Below, in pieces: positions 1 through 11,450 of a DNA stretch of 64,000 nt. The position numbers were made by a program, and so were the translations under genes. The notes below the pieces were generated by a model, which saw only the letters and a program-made list of their open reading frames with translations, was not told the DNA's origin and ran no database searches. Source of the DNA: Lethocerus indicus (Eukaryota; Arthropoda; Insecta; Hemiptera; Belostomatidae); the NCBI GenBank assembly GCA_019843655.1, contig JACDQD010000004.1, positions 9,796,001 through 9,860,000 on the forward strand. Direction: 5' to 3'. Every line of letters begins with the position of its first letter. The first letter of the stretch is position 1.

Positions 1-35
1 ATTGAAGAAGTAATATAACTTTGTGTATAATTATT

Positions 36-144
36 TTATCCTCTTTCACAAATTATTTCAACAACAGGTGGTTCCATTAGGGCTGGACTCATGCATCTAT
101 GTACAGCACTTCCCAAAATTTCATCTAACATGAGAAGGACGAGA
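36..144 (-). CDS. Vps51: Vps51 exon 15 (stop codon)
   Basis: Encodes residues 757-792, ending [12 protein letters not shown] and TAA at 36-38. Acceptor TTTTTGCAG. The 3' UTR continues off the window edge. Confidence 0.96.
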
Positions 145-3100
145 CTGCAAAAATAAAAAGAAACATATGAATTAATGACAAAATTAATATGAAAATAATT
201 CAATAGTAAAAAAATGCACACACACATGCATGTGTGTTTATTTATTCTCCTACTTGTCATTATAGTCAGTCATTATATTTGTTATAAGCTAAGTATGAAC
301 ATAAAATCAAAATGAGGATTTAGTAAAGTACTCTACTCTCACATTTTTACACTAATCATGTCATACATATTTTACCAATACTACTACCATTTATCATATT
401 ACTACTATTTTACCATATACTAGAGCACATAAAATACAAAGTAATAACAGAGATAATTTAAACTTAACAAACTTTTTAAACTGGCACTTATTTAAAAAAC
501 ATTTCTATTTGCCTGTTTTGAAAAAGGATTGTACAATTTTAATTTGGCTTATGATATACCTATATGTTATAATTTGAAATAATTAGTATGGTTAAAACTG
601 TTTCAATAAAGTCCATACCTAATTAACCTATTCAAACCAAACTACTTAGTTTTAAAAATAACTAAACAATTGAAATACAATAATTTACTTTTCATCAGAA
701 ACATATCTCCAGAGGTAAAGCTGAAGATAGTGAGTGTCCACTTGAATCTGCTGGAGTCCAAACTTACTGAAGGTTCTCAGACGGATACATTCCAACAAAG
801 TCTATAAAAAATAAGACACTAGATTGGTCACTGCACTAAATCATTTTATCAAATTCTGTGCTTGTAAAACATAATAATTGTTAATAACATAAAAGAAAAC
901 AAGTCAGTTCTTTGTAACTATAGATTTAGAAAGGATTTAATGAGAATCCTGAATATAATTGTCCCTTAATATAAATAGGGAAAAGTGAGGCAGTTTACTT
1001 AATATTTTTAATTCAACAAATACAACTAACTGAATTTTATGCAATATATTAAATATATATATAATAATAAATTAAATATTATTTATTATGCAATAATATT
1101 TGACTGGTTACCTTGAGGCTAATCTTGATGATGCCTGTGAGTATTGAAACCTTTGAGAAGTCAACAGGAGCAAAAATTTCAATACGCTCGGAAAATAATT
1201 TCTGAATGTGATAGGAGGAAGATGACCAATTGTTAGTGGCTGTTGTAGCGGATGCTGCAACTGCCTTGTGGTGGTGTAACTGGGATAGGTGCAACTGTTG
1301 TGACCTGGATAAATGTGTCCGTCGACTGGAGTCAGAACAACTGCTTCTTTCTGCTGCTATACCCCCTCCTCTGGTACCTTAACCAAAGAAATCAATCTCA
1401 CAAGTGAATTGTACATTTGGTTGTGACATTTATTTTTAAAACCTATTTTATTTTATTGTTTCATCTTCAAATGTAGTCTCATAATGTTTGTTTGCGTACA
1501 TAAATCTTCATAAATGTAGAATATGTATACAATAATATTTGAAAAATATTGCAATGACATAACATCACTTAAGCATATTTAAGTAAGCATTTATAGCATT
1601 GCATATTTAATATGCATAAAGTTTTGGAAATTTTAATTTTGAATGTTTATTGTTTTGTTAGAAAGGGATGCCTCAGGTGGTTGAGTCATGTTGAGAGAAT
1701 TGGCCTTTAGCACACCAAAACGGAATGGAACACAGGAGGAGAGTACAGACCAAGAGTTCGACCACAGCTCAGCTATGAAAGATGACCTCCTAAGCATCCA
1801 TGCTGTGATGGAGGTCAGTGGCAAAGGATCAATTATTGTACTAAGCTGAAAGCAATACCTTCTTCAAACAATGAGCCCACTTGAGCATCAACACTTGTTA
1901 TCTCTTCCATGACTCTCTTCATGACAGCTCGCACTGTCCTAGGTTCAAGACTATGCACCCAATCTCTTGTTTCCACTGATTTCCTCAACATCTGAGATAA
2001 ATTTTCAATCACTAAGTTGCATAATAAACCACTAAGAACAGAGTCAGAAGCACATAACTGGCCATAAGTTGCCAATTGCACTATATAAGCAACGGTGGAA
2101 GAAAAAAAGAACAGATTTAGACTGGGAATATTGTAATAACAATACTTTGCAATAGTAATAACAACTGCACAGTTAAATTAGCTTCAGAGGATTTTTATCA
2201 AATTCAAACATTGTGCAAATGTAAAACAATAAGTAACCAAGAATTAATTAAGAATAATAAAACAAAACCAATTACCTGGCTGATAGTATTACCCTCCGTC
2301 CTAACATAATGGTTAACAAGTTCTTGTGCAGCAGAATGCATTTTATCACAGATATCTTGTTTTTCTTTATTAAATGACTTGCTTTCAGGAATTGTGAACC
2401 ATTCTTCAACAAGATTTAGCTAAAAATGTTAATAACCATTTGATTAAATTTTAACACTTCCTATGCATTACCACACATAGAGAAAACATAAATCATATAT
2501 AAAAAAACTAAAAACTACTATTCCTTCGTGATATGGTACTATACTCTATGAAAGTTACACACAGTTACATTTTTCTCAATATATCTTTTGATATTTGGAA
2601 TTAGTTTAAAGGTAGTGAATTTTTTTAAATTTCAAATTACTAATTATAGTTTTAATAATTATGCTAAACACGTTTACAGTTTCAAATTATAATGACAATT
2701 AAATAATAGGTGTTTTGATGTTACAAAATTGTTACTACTCCAACCAATGGAATCAAATCTGTGCATGAGAGAAATGATTTTATGTTTATATAAATGAAAT
2801 TGTGTATTCTTTACTTGATCTTACGTGATTCACATAATCTTAGAATTCTTCTTCCTTGATCAAAACAGTAGGTGTATTTTCCCTAACAAACTCCAAATCA
2901 CAGAAAGTTATGACAGGAGTAGGTATACTAATAATGAAAATGATAATTACAATGTAAGTAACATGAGTTGATTGAAACTCTAGGCACATTTTTGCCAAAA
3001 CAAGTAGAGTTGAGGGTAATGAGGTGGGTGATGTAGCAGCACTGATTCCACTTCCACTTCCACTACCTCCAGTGAAAGAGGCAGCCAGGTCCACGATGCG

Positions 3101-6100
3101 ATTGAAGAAAGATAAAACAAGCCCTTGTCGGACGCATTTAACAGAAAATGTTTCCATGAAATCTTTGTCGCAAGCAAAAGAGAGTTCTGGTTGCACGAAC
3201 ATCTAAAAAAGATAAGAATTCAATAATCTTGGTCAATTCTTTAGCATTGGCCTGAAAATAAGATAATTTTTGTATACACATGAGTAAAATATTTGGTAAT
3301 ATGCTGGATGGAGTTTTAACCTCAGATAGTGCTGTGTATGAAGCATATGATGGTAATTAGTGGCCTTGACAACCAATGGATATGAAGCCTTCTCAGTTTT
3401 ATTAATATTATTAAAGTGTAAATTAAAGTAAGCCCATCATTCATAATACAAGTAAGATTCCCATAAATAATGATAGTTTTGGTTAAGGAGCAATTAAAGC
3501 TACATTTCAGGACTGATTGTGGGCCGGCAAAAATTAAGAGGTTCTGAAACTCTGAATATTTCCTATTTGAACATGTTCCAATAACCACTTGCTACCTTCC
3601 AACAATCACATATGGCAAAGAACCAACGTACAGTAAGATCACTAAGGGCGCATTTCATTTTGTCAACAGTGGTGAGAACTAATGAGGCAAGGAGGTCTGC
3701 AGTTGAGGACAGTGAATTGAAGTGTTCGGTGGCTTTGTCGTCATCGGTGGTGGAGGCGCCGCTGTTGGCAATCCCTTGGCTCATGCCTCCTCCATTCAAT
3801 GCCAAGTTCTGCCTCACCGTTCTCACACACTCCTCCAAATGAGCCTCAACAGCCTCCAACTGGATCTTGCACTGTCTCTCACCCGCACTTAGTATCAACT
3901 CCACACATTTCCTAAGCAAATTTCAATCTATTTATTTTTTAATGTCAATTTATTTGGTCTCTCCCTTCCGTCATTTTTTTTCATCTTTACTTCATTTATC
4001 ACTACATCTTTATTTCATTATCTTAATAATTAAAAACAAATATGAAACTAAATTAGAGTAAAGCATACTTTGAGAATTGTGTGTGATTGAAGAGTGAAGC
4101 AAAGGCATTGATGCTCGAGTACAATCTATCCAAGGCTCTGACAGTAACACCAACATCCTGAAATGTGGGTTTGATTCCAGACTCCCTTTGCTGCTGGTCC
4201 TTGGTTAATCTCTGTTCGACACAAGACAACAATTTTTCCATTTTCTCATCAACGAAACAATTCAGACGATTCACAGCCACATCATCACATTCCCCCCTGT
4301 AATTAAATAGAAAATCTATTTAGAATGTATGGCACTTAGTTTACCAATGCTATGAGACAAATACAAGTATATATTTTTCTCTGCATTGATGCAAACAATT
4401 CAAGACAAAAACTATTGTCCGATTTCTCGACTGATTACATCTTTTAACTGTAAGCATTTTAAAGGAAAGATTTAAAATGTTGAGAATTTATTAGTTTATA
4501 TATTAAAAAGAAATCCACTAAGATTAATGAAGATTAAAAATAGCATTTACATAATACAAACTCTTGTAGGTAAGGCTTTCTCCTCCTTATTAAAAATTCT
4601 AGTTTCTAGTCTTAGTCTGTATAAGCAACATTCTGCAATGCTTCTGTTTTGGTTTTGGATAGTTTAAGTTTCTATAGTTAAGTGGGGATTAATTTTAAGG
4701 TTTATTTTCAAAAAAGCACCTCTATTATACCTCATTTGAATTTGCAATGAGTTGAAAGCTTACTAGGTACTCATCAAGCAAATGTATTGTCCTAATGCAA
4801 CTCCAAGACTAATTGTGATTTGCATTAAGGACAGGCTTCATATAAACAGAGCTACAAAAATGGTTAGGACCTAATGCTAAAAGTGATATACAGATGAATG
4901 GCTGTATAGAGGATGTTAAAGGACTTTTTAATGACTACAATTCAGCTAAACAAATAAGTATCATAATAATACCTATCTTGGGGCAGATTTATAAATAAGT
5001 CATTGTAGGATGTCACTACTAGGCAAAGATCGCTTAAGAACCCACTGTTGATAGAATCTACAAATTCTATTGTGTCCTATAACAAAAATAAGGCATAAGA
5101 ATTTATACACAAATCATCAATTATTTTGGCACATGTTGCAATGTGAAAACTGACATATAAATGAACAACATTTAACACAAAAAATATATACAAGATATAT
5201 AAGAATATAATATACAAGAAATATAAAATAGCTATGTATTTATAAGTGAGCAATGGTTTCCCAGTTTATTAACTAATAATTAATTGTGTACACTTACTTG
5301 AACATTTAATATACAACTAGCTATTAATGAGATTAAATAAAATTATTGCACTGGTATTGATCATTAGGCCTTCCAATTACCTGTATGAGATTGTCATCTT
5401 CCAAAGGTGACAGTGCTTCAAGTCTGCTGTCCAGCCTATTTGATGCATGACCAAGCACTTCGATGTAGAGGCTATCGGCGGGTTCACCCAACAACAATAA
5501 CAATTCAACACTCTGAGTCAATTCTTTGGCACTAGCCTGCAAATAAGGTAATAACTTTGTATACATAGAAGCAAAATATTTGGTAACATGGTCAATGAAA
5601 TTGTAATACAGTTAACCTCAGATAGTGCTGGTTTAAATCTAGGTTGTGGATAATACCATGGCTTAGTATCAAGCAGAAGATAGTAATCAGAGCCCTTGAC
5701 ACCCAATGGATATGCACCCTTCTCGGTTTTATTAATATTACTAAAATATAAATAAAGCCATACGAATTGTACTTGGAATTGATTAAGTTTCATTTACTAT
5801 TTCAGAGTTTAGAAAACCATTCAAGTGGTTTATAACAAACTTTAAATTTAAGGATTATAAAATTATTTAATAAAAATCATACTTATTATTGGTTTATTAT
5901 TTTCCAAGTAAGTAAATAACAAACCAATAAGTAAATAAGGAATATTGGTGCAAAATGTGATTTTTTTATTTAAACCAACAACTGGCAATTCTAAATTATT
6001 TTTAAAATAAACTGACCATCAATGAAATGATTCATTATTGACAAAATATCTTTTTGTAAATTTGAAGATATAAAATCTGATAATTTTGTGACTGAATACT

Positions 6101-7351
6101 TACTTCTTTGCTTTTGAACTGTCCTCTCAGTTGTCCCTTAAGTTCTTCAACAATCTTAATGCAATCACTCTGAATACCATGAAATGATTCCAGATGTGCA
6201 TAATGATTTAAAACTTGCTGTGTGTGCAAATAATCTTGAACAGCCTGAAATACAATGTATTGAACAATATACTCTTTATTGTTACAAAATAGCACAAAGG
6301 AACAAAAACAAACTAATTTTTCTTGACTTAACCTGAGCATAATTTCCTTCCTCCATTAAAGTTTTCAGCTTGTTTGGAAGTTTGAACACAAATTGCAACC
6401 TTTTAAGGAGAGAATGAACTCCAGATAATTTTGATATTTGTTGCCTTGTGTCCTGGAAGCAGTATACAGGAAAACACCAAACAAATTATGAAACCCAATT
6501 AAAATATATAATGAAATTAGCATTTTATTTAATAAATATTAAAAAGCTTACATGGAGTGTGCTTGATATTTGATCAGAAAAAGATGTAATTGAATTCATG
6601 TTTGTAGCCAGTAGATCCATTTCTGTTTCCATTTGCTTGAAATCACTTTTCATCTACAATAATAAAATACTTTATAATAAATAGGAAGATTATTATGTGT
6701 TCTGTTATATAACAATTTACTGTACTAGAGGAAGAACAGTCTTAATTTGGAATATTTCACTATAAAACAACAGAGATGTATGTTCAAGACTTAAAATGTT
6801 TCGTGTATCATATTTCAAAGAAAGACATGGGCTGGCTACTGAAGTACTGAAATAAATTCAAACCTTTTTTATTGTGTCTGTAGCTGATATAAATTTGTTG
6901 TAGTTCTCATAAACCAATGTCTGCATCTCCGAATGTAAGCGTTGAGTGTCTTGAACAATTCTCTGCTCTTGGTCCATAATCTCTTTTAAAGGGTGTTCCT
7001 GTTCAATTATACGTGTTAAAAGTATTTAAAAAAACACAATAAATGTGCATTTTATACATGTGTTTAAGATGTTTATCAATCCGTCCTGAAGTATCACTTG
7101 GAATTCCACTGTTTGATATTTGTGCAATGTAAACTTAAATGTTACATAATTGTATTTAATAATTCACAAGTACCACGTGCATAATGCACGAAGAAGCAAT
7201 ACTTAAGAAAAAAATATATAATGAAAACAAATTAAGTAAAAAGTACACATTATACCTTGAGCAATTTCTGCAAGTACATATCTGGGTTGAAATGCTGGCC
7301 GTCAACATCATAAGGATCGCCAGGATTTATGACTCGTACGTTGTCCTGCAT
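36..7351 (-). CDS. Vps51: Vps51, GARP/EARP tethering complex subunit (15 exons, complete)
   Basis: Vps51 is the subunit shared by the GARP (with Vps52, 53, 54) and EARP tethers, which capture endosome-derived carriers at the trans-Golgi and recycling endosomes; its N-terminus binds a SNARE and the rest is helical rod. Exons in transcript order: 7256-7351, 6864-6998, 6552-6653, 6333-6452, 6104-6244, 5381-5536, 4973-5076, 4069-4296, 3632-3911, 2951-3202, 2276-2419, 1859-1991, 1112-1377, 689-801, 36-144. They join in frame to 792 codons plus TAA, close to the roughly 780 aa of the human protein. Diagnostic stretches are [20 protein letters not shown] (exon 2), [11 protein letters not shown] and RAVMKRV (exon 12), KLFSERIE and [10 protein letters not shown] (exon 13) and [13 protein letters not shown] at the C-terminus. 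An in-frame TAA lies upstream of the ATG. Low-complexity GSGSGSG (exon 10) and His-rich (exon 13) segments look lineage-specific. The polyadenylation site lies outside the window. Confidence 0.95.
145..688 (-). other. Vps51 introns longer than 300 bp
   Basis: Introns at 145-688, 802-1111, 4297-4972, 5077-5380 and 5537-6103 are AT-rich and show nothing beyond simple A/T runs, apart from the exon 6 duplication source just above 5537. The other long Vps51 introns (1378-1858 and 3203-3631) have their own entries, and 2420-2950 appears empty. Confidence 0.7.
689..801 (-). CDS. Vps51: Vps51 exon 14
   Basis: Encodes residues 720-757 with [20 protein letters not shown] and YLQLYLWRY, close to vertebrate Vps51. 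Acceptor TATAG, donor AAA|GTAAAT, phase 0 to 2. Confidence 0.95.
1112..1377 (-). CDS. Vps51: Vps51 exon 13
   Basis: Encodes residues 631-719: a Ser/His-rich variable stretch followed by conserved [12 protein letters not shown] and [11 protein letters not shown]. The acceptor is GGTTAAG; the alternative AG five codons into the exon would hit a stop at once. Donor AAG|GTAACC, phase 1 to 0. Confidence 0.9.
1650..1852. other. GC-richer island with open frames on both strands inside Vps51 intron 12
   Basis: This stretch is clearly less AT-rich than the surrounding intron. The plus strand has an ATG (1688-1690) opening a hydrophilic frame (starts [19 protein letters not shown]) to a TGA near 1850; the minus strand is open across the same interval and begins after an AG preceded by a C/T tract. 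Neither product is recognised. It is not needed for Vps51, whose exon 13 joins exon 12 in frame without it. A decayed retrocopy or transposon fragment, a rarely used exon, or chance are all possible. Confidence 0.3.
1859..1991 (-). CDS. Vps51: Vps51 exon 12
   Basis: Encodes residues 587-631 with [27 protein letters not shown] and VGSLFEEG, nearly invariant in Vps51. Acceptor TCTCAG, donor GAAG|GTATTG, phase 0 to 1. Confidence 0.96.
2276..2419 (-). CDS. Vps51: Vps51 exon 11
   Basis: Encodes residues 539-586, including ARELVNHYV-like [10 protein letters not shown], the segment just before the [11 protein letters not shown] block. Acceptor TTTTAG, donor CAG|GTAATT, phase 0 to 0. Confidence 0.92.
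2951..3202 (-). CDS. Vps51: Vps51 exon 10
   Basis: Encodes residues 455-538, from [10 protein letters not shown] to [12 protein letters not shown], with a Gly-Ser repeat in the middle. I chose the donor ATT|GTAATT over an earlier GT because it adds VTYI, which continues the family pattern into exon 11. Phase 0 to 0. Confidence 0.87.
3229..3440 (-). repeat. Partial duplicate of Vps51 intron 5 and the start of exon 6
   Basis: This segment of intron 9 aligns base for base, with small gaps, to 5517-5770. Shared blocks include GTCAATTCTTT, AAAATATTTGGTAA, AACCTCAGATAGTGCTG, CCAATGGATATG and TTTTATTAATATTA. The copy carries an intact-looking acceptor (TTTTCAG) and the first seven codons of exon 6 in altered form, but no donor-bearing remainder, so it is a pseudo-exon stub. 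Confidence 0.85.
3632..3911 (-). CDS. Vps51: Vps51 exon 9
   Basis: Encodes residues 361-454, the longest exon, with a Gly/Ser/Thr-rich low-complexity centre that is probably a surface loop. Acceptor TTAG, donor ACT|GTACGT, phase 2 to 0. Confidence 0.9.
4069..4296 (-). CDS. Vps51: Vps51 exon 8
   Basis: Encodes residues 285-361, a charged helical region ending in the conserved-looking [12 protein letters not shown]. Acceptor TTACAG followed by five Gs, donor AAA|GTATGC, phase 2 to 2. Confidence 0.9.
4973..5076 (-). CDS. Vps51: Vps51 exon 7
   Basis: Encodes residues 251-285, including [15 protein letters not shown]. Acceptor TATAG, donor GATAG|GTATTA, phase 0 to 2. Confidence 0.88.
5381..5536 (-). 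CDS. Vps51: Vps51 exon 6
   Basis: Encodes residues 199-250, including [16 protein letters not shown], a strong Vps51 match. Acceptor TTGCAG, donor CAG|GTAATT, phase 0 to 0. The first ~21 bp of this exon and its upstream intron recur at 3229-3440. Confidence 0.94.
5517..5770 (-). repeat. Source copy of the intragenic duplication (exon 6 start and intron 5)
   Basis: This is the longer partner of 3229-3440. It includes the real acceptor of exon 6 and about 235 bp of upstream intron. The shorter copy lacks roughly 35-40 bp in two gaps. Confidence 0.85.
6104..6244 (-). CDS. Vps51: Vps51 exon 5
   Basis: Encodes residues 152-198, including [18 protein letters not shown]. Acceptor TTTCAG, donor GAA|GTAAGT, phase 0 to 0. 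Confidence 0.93.
6333..6452 (-). CDS. Vps51: Vps51 exon 4
   Basis: Encodes residues 112-151, including [18 protein letters not shown], matching the helix that follows the coiled coil in Vps51 proteins. Acceptor TTCCAG, donor CAG|GTTAAG, phase 0 to 0. Confidence 0.93.
6552..6653 (-). CDS. Vps51: Vps51 exon 3
   Basis: Encodes residues 78-111 (starts [19 protein letters not shown]), heptad-like and presumably coiled coil. Acceptor TGTAG, donor CAT|GTAAGC, phase 0 to 0. Confidence 0.93.
6864..6998 (-). CDS. Vps51: Vps51 exon 2
   Basis: Encodes residues 33-77, including the most conserved Vps51 segment ([17 protein letters not shown]). Acceptor ACAG, donor AAG|GTTTGA, phase 0 to 0. Confidence 0.95.
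7256..7351 (-). CDS. Vps51: Vps51 exon 1 (start codon)
   Basis: Encodes residues 1-32, from [15 protein letters not shown] to YLQKLLK; the short Asp/Pro-rich start followed by an F-x-P-D-x-Y-L-x-K-L motif is typical of the Vps51 N-terminus. The ATG is at 7349-7351, an in-frame TAA lies upstream in contiguous DNA, and the donor is AAG|GTATAA (phase 0). Confidence 0.9.
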
Positions 7352-7870
7352 TCTTACTCTACTTGTTTGTCTCCAATACACTGGACTAGAAGATTAATAC
7401 TTAAAACGGTTCCGAATACTCTTCTCTTGACAATTCACCTACCTATCAACTGATAATCAGAGAGGTTATACCTTGGTTACTAGATAATGGAGTCTCTTTC
7501 TTCAGAAAAGAGCCAAATTCAAAAGCCTACAATTTTACTAAGGAATCATGCGAATAATAAATAACTAAACGCCTAATCAATTAAATTGTCTAACCAAAAA
7601 AAAGCCAAACGGTTAGATTAATATAAACATTCAATGGTTTCTTAAATGGAGGGGGGCTTAATTAATAAACAGAGTTTTAGTATTCTTCATAATTACCTCA
7701 GTGAACAATCCAACGTCAAAATGAGTGTATACCTTTTGGAGTGAACAGGCTTGTAGGAATATGTGTGAGTATTTCACGTAGATATTGAAATATTTCAGTA
7801 AGATCAATACATGTATCCGGTATTCAATTCCATTTTCACATCTTGCTCATGATTCATTTTCAAGGCTGTA
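7352..7870 (-). promoter_or_regulatory. Vps51 5' flank and probable promoter
   Basis: CpG dinucleotides, rare in the gene body, reappear from the start codon to about 8.4 kb, as expected of an unmethylated promoter. I see no convincing TATA box or initiator, so the transcription start cannot be placed. Confidence 0.4.
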
Positions 7871-8121
7871 TTACTGCAAATCGCGCCTTAAATGTGGTTT
7901 TAACCGAAAATTGTGACTATAAAGTGGATATTAACTGCAAATCGGGCCTAAAAAGTAGTTTTTTATCACAAATCCGTTTTTTAAATTTCAAACATTTTTA
8001 CCGATTTGTCCCATACTCGGTCAACAATCGTCCTAAAGCGAGTTACACTTACTCCTGAGAGGAAAGGTGAAAAATAGCGGTTTTTAACCAGAAATCGGGC
8101 TTCAAAAGTGGTTTTTACTGG
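7871..8121 (+). repeat. Degenerate ~31-bp minisatellite upstream of Vps51
   Basis: Successive units begin near 7871, 7902, 7931 and (after a gap) 8081, with a loose consensus TTAACTGCAAATCGGGCC followed by TAAAA-GTGGTTTTT. A further diverged unit lies at 13141-13190 inside the ABCH gene. Confidence 0.6.
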
Positions 8122-11100
8122 ATTATTTTAGTATCTGCGGTAGGTTAGTGACTAGAGAGTTAGAGGGCGTTTCAGTATTGCAGTTTTAGCATTTGCTATT
8201 CTATGAGAAAACGTTAAAGAAAGTAGTTTCAAGTTAAAAATGGATACCTATACTTATACTTTTGTCAGTGGAGCATTGAGCCCTACGACTTTCAATACTA
8301 GATAAATGAATTAACGAGAACCTGAATTGCGACTATGCAAAAATAAGGCTGCATTATCCTAAGAAACTCATCACTTCGTATATGCTGACATACACCATTT
8401 AACATAACCATTATGCGAGCTGAATTCGGTCATCTGAATTTTGTTAACAACCTGTATTTTAAACCAATACTCTACAGTATATGTATAATAGCAATATACG
8501 GAATATTATACTTTTAAAAAATATATAAACCTATTAACAAGAAACCCTTTTTCTATAAATGACTAAGACTAAGATGAATGAAAACATCTTGTGGTAGCAT
8601 CTGCTAGTCTCTATTTATTAACAAAATACAAGGGAACAAAAATATATTTGTATGACAAATAAAAGAAACCACTAATTAGGTACAAATATTGTGTTATACA
8701 CAAATTTTATTACATAGATATAAATATACACTTACGTAAAGGGATTTTTATTTTACTAAAATGAGCAACACTCTAGTGCATACCTGCATCACAATTAACA
8801 AAGTTCATAAAAATGAAAATATCCAGAACTACAATCATTTCTGGACTTATAACTTATATTGAAAATAGGATATATTCTGCTCCTCTAACATATTTTAGTT
8901 GTTTTATTTGTTGTTTTTGGTGTTACATTTTTGCACCTGGATTAAATTCAAATCAATTTGCCTGGATTCTAATTAACTGATTTGTATTTGTTACTTATAC
9001 GCTTAAATAATAACCCAATTACAAATCATTAGGAGAAATGCCTCATCAATAAATACTGTGTAAAATTCCTAATCCTAAGTTTTTGACCTGTTCTACACAA
9101 ATTTACAGTAAATATGTTCACAAGGTTACCTGTGTACATCATTAAAGTATTACATTTATCAAATTAAAGTATTCCATCAATAAAAATACATATAAATTTA
9201 GAAAAATTGTATAATTTTTAATACTGTATTGAAAGCAAGAGTTTAAGTACTTTTTTTTAAAAAAATGTAATGACATTTAATAGCAAGACATTTCAAATAG
9301 ACCTCAGTACAATATTAAAATTAGATATATATTCACATGACCTTAAATGGTTATGATTAAATTTACAAAATCTTAAATGAAAGAACACAAATTAAAATTT
9401 CAACCAGCACAGAAAAATTGTTGCATTATCCCGGCCTGTGAAAATGAGTTAATTTGTTAAAATATTATCTAGCTTACTACTACATAATGGGAAGGATAAT
9501 GTACACATAATGTAATACTATATAATGCAAGGATGAAATAGATTGGAATATTATTTTAGGAGATTTGGAAAAATGGAGAAGGAGGACCAAGACAACAAAA
9601 AGAAATACACTATGTACACGAGAATTTTACTTAAAAATATTTTCCATAAATTTTCAATAAAAATGTTTAATTCATAAGGTAATAAAATGAATGCTGTGTT
9701 TATTTTTAATTACAGATAACTAACAAAAAATAACACAGCAGTCATGAATAAATCAAAATTGACTATAATTTTAGAATAAACGTTTGTGTTAACTCAATGG
9801 ACTAGCATTATAAACTAATAACTGAAAACAGTACATCCTCATCAATGTCATTTATCATTACTTTTACACTCAAAAAATAAATTATAATAACCAATCATGG
9901 TGGCAATATTAAAATGAAAAATGGCACAGTTTGTAGATTTTGCCATTACTATTATTATCAATAATTGTAATTAAGTTCCTGGAGAGAAATTATAATTCTT
10001 TATATATTTTTTTCAAATAATAATGATTGATGAAATATTATTCTTCATACAGGAATATTTTTAAGATTGTAGCAGTGGAAGCAGGTTCATAAAGTACACA
10101 AACCATTAAACACCAGCTCATAGTCTTCATGTTGTAGAAATAGGTTTTCTGGTTTTAGATATACCAAGACACGAGAAACATGTGTTTTCAATATTACTGA
10201 AATTACCACTAAAATTATGTAAAAAGTTCTAATTTGAAAATTGGAGCCTTCTCAAATAAATTACTTTATTATGATTATCTCTTAAAAGTATTGTCCTTGA
10301 AATTTATTTACAATAAAAAAGATATGCAGAAAAAATAAAAGAGAAGTATTTTACTGTAAAAAATATGTTGAAGAAAGAAAAATAAATCATAAAAGAAAAC
10401 ATCAGAGTTAAAATAATTATGAGAGCGTTAGGATACTTCTCTGGATCTAATATATGGTTTCTTCCTAAGTTCGTGGCAGTGTCACATATCTCAGGATTGA
10501 AATAAGTAGAAATACAACCAGACTCAAGAAGAACAGAATCTTTCCTTGATGGGGAAGTTGATATTCTGTGTTCTTGTATGGTAATGATAACAATCATATT
10601 TTAAAGAAATCTTAAGGATTTCTAATAATTTCAATTAGTGAAAAAATCATAACTAACTAAAAGTTAAAAATCATTACAAATAATTTATGGAAACTAAATA
10701 AAAACCAAACCTACAGAACATTATATAAATATAATTTATTTAGAAGTCTGCTCATTCCACACTATATATAAATCATTAAATATTTTTGATCCCCTCAAAT
10801 GCTTTTTCTGAATTATTAAAATATACTTTTTACTATATAAAATGGGACTATAAATGTAATTAAATTACAGTGACCTGTAAAATAAGTATTAACTACTCTA
10901 CAGTGATAATATTTGGACACTACAAGAAACTTGGGAAGATGTGACCACAGAAGCTCTGTTCCATTAAAACGTTGCTTAATATCCAGCAATTTCATAATGA
11001 ACATGGTCTGTAGGTAGGCTCCCAATAATCCAAACATTATGTACTGCCTGAGCCTCCTTTAAGTTGTCTACATTAGAAAACAAGAAACCACAAAGATCCT

Positions 11101-11235
11101 ACACATAAAATGAAAAAAGGGTGAACAACTATAGAGAGCCCACAATTGTAAATGAGAAAAATGTAAGTGATGATTAAAGAAAACTGTTTCTAGGGAAGGT
11201 TGAAGTAAAAACATAACAAAAATGATACAAAGAAT
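8122..11235. other. Intergenic DNA and 3' flank of the ABCH gene
   Basis: About 3 kb of very AT-rich, CpG-poor DNA with no supported gene. On the minus strand, possible polyadenylation signals AATAAA lie at 10735-10740, 10303-10308 and 10265-10270 downstream of the ABCH stop codon; which is used cannot be told. Confidence 0.6.
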
Positions 11236-11450
11236 TTAACCACGCTTAAACTTGAGCACAAGTAAACTTATTGTGAGGAACAGAACTATCCAAATGATTG
11301 TTGAAATGAAGCCTAAATAGACGTCAGGTTCAAGTACACTCCAACCCCTCGTAAGCATACTTCTTAATGAAGTTGTTGCCATCGTCAGAGGCAAGCAAGC
11401 ACTTATGTACCTCAAGACTATTGGCATTCCTTCTACTGGCCATATAACAC
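11236..11450 (-). CDS. snu: ABCH exon 17 (C-terminus, TM6, stop)
   Basis: Encodes residues 724-794: [20 protein letters not shown], then a final helix [16 protein letters not shown] and the basic tail KFKRG. TAA is at 11236-11238. Acceptor TTTTTTAG. Confidence 0.96.

Noticed and set aside
36..7351. First impression of another Golgi tether subunit (COG or exocyst) for the 5' gene
   Set aside because: The spliced protein matches Vps51 signature blocks throughout, including the C-terminal VVEIICERG.
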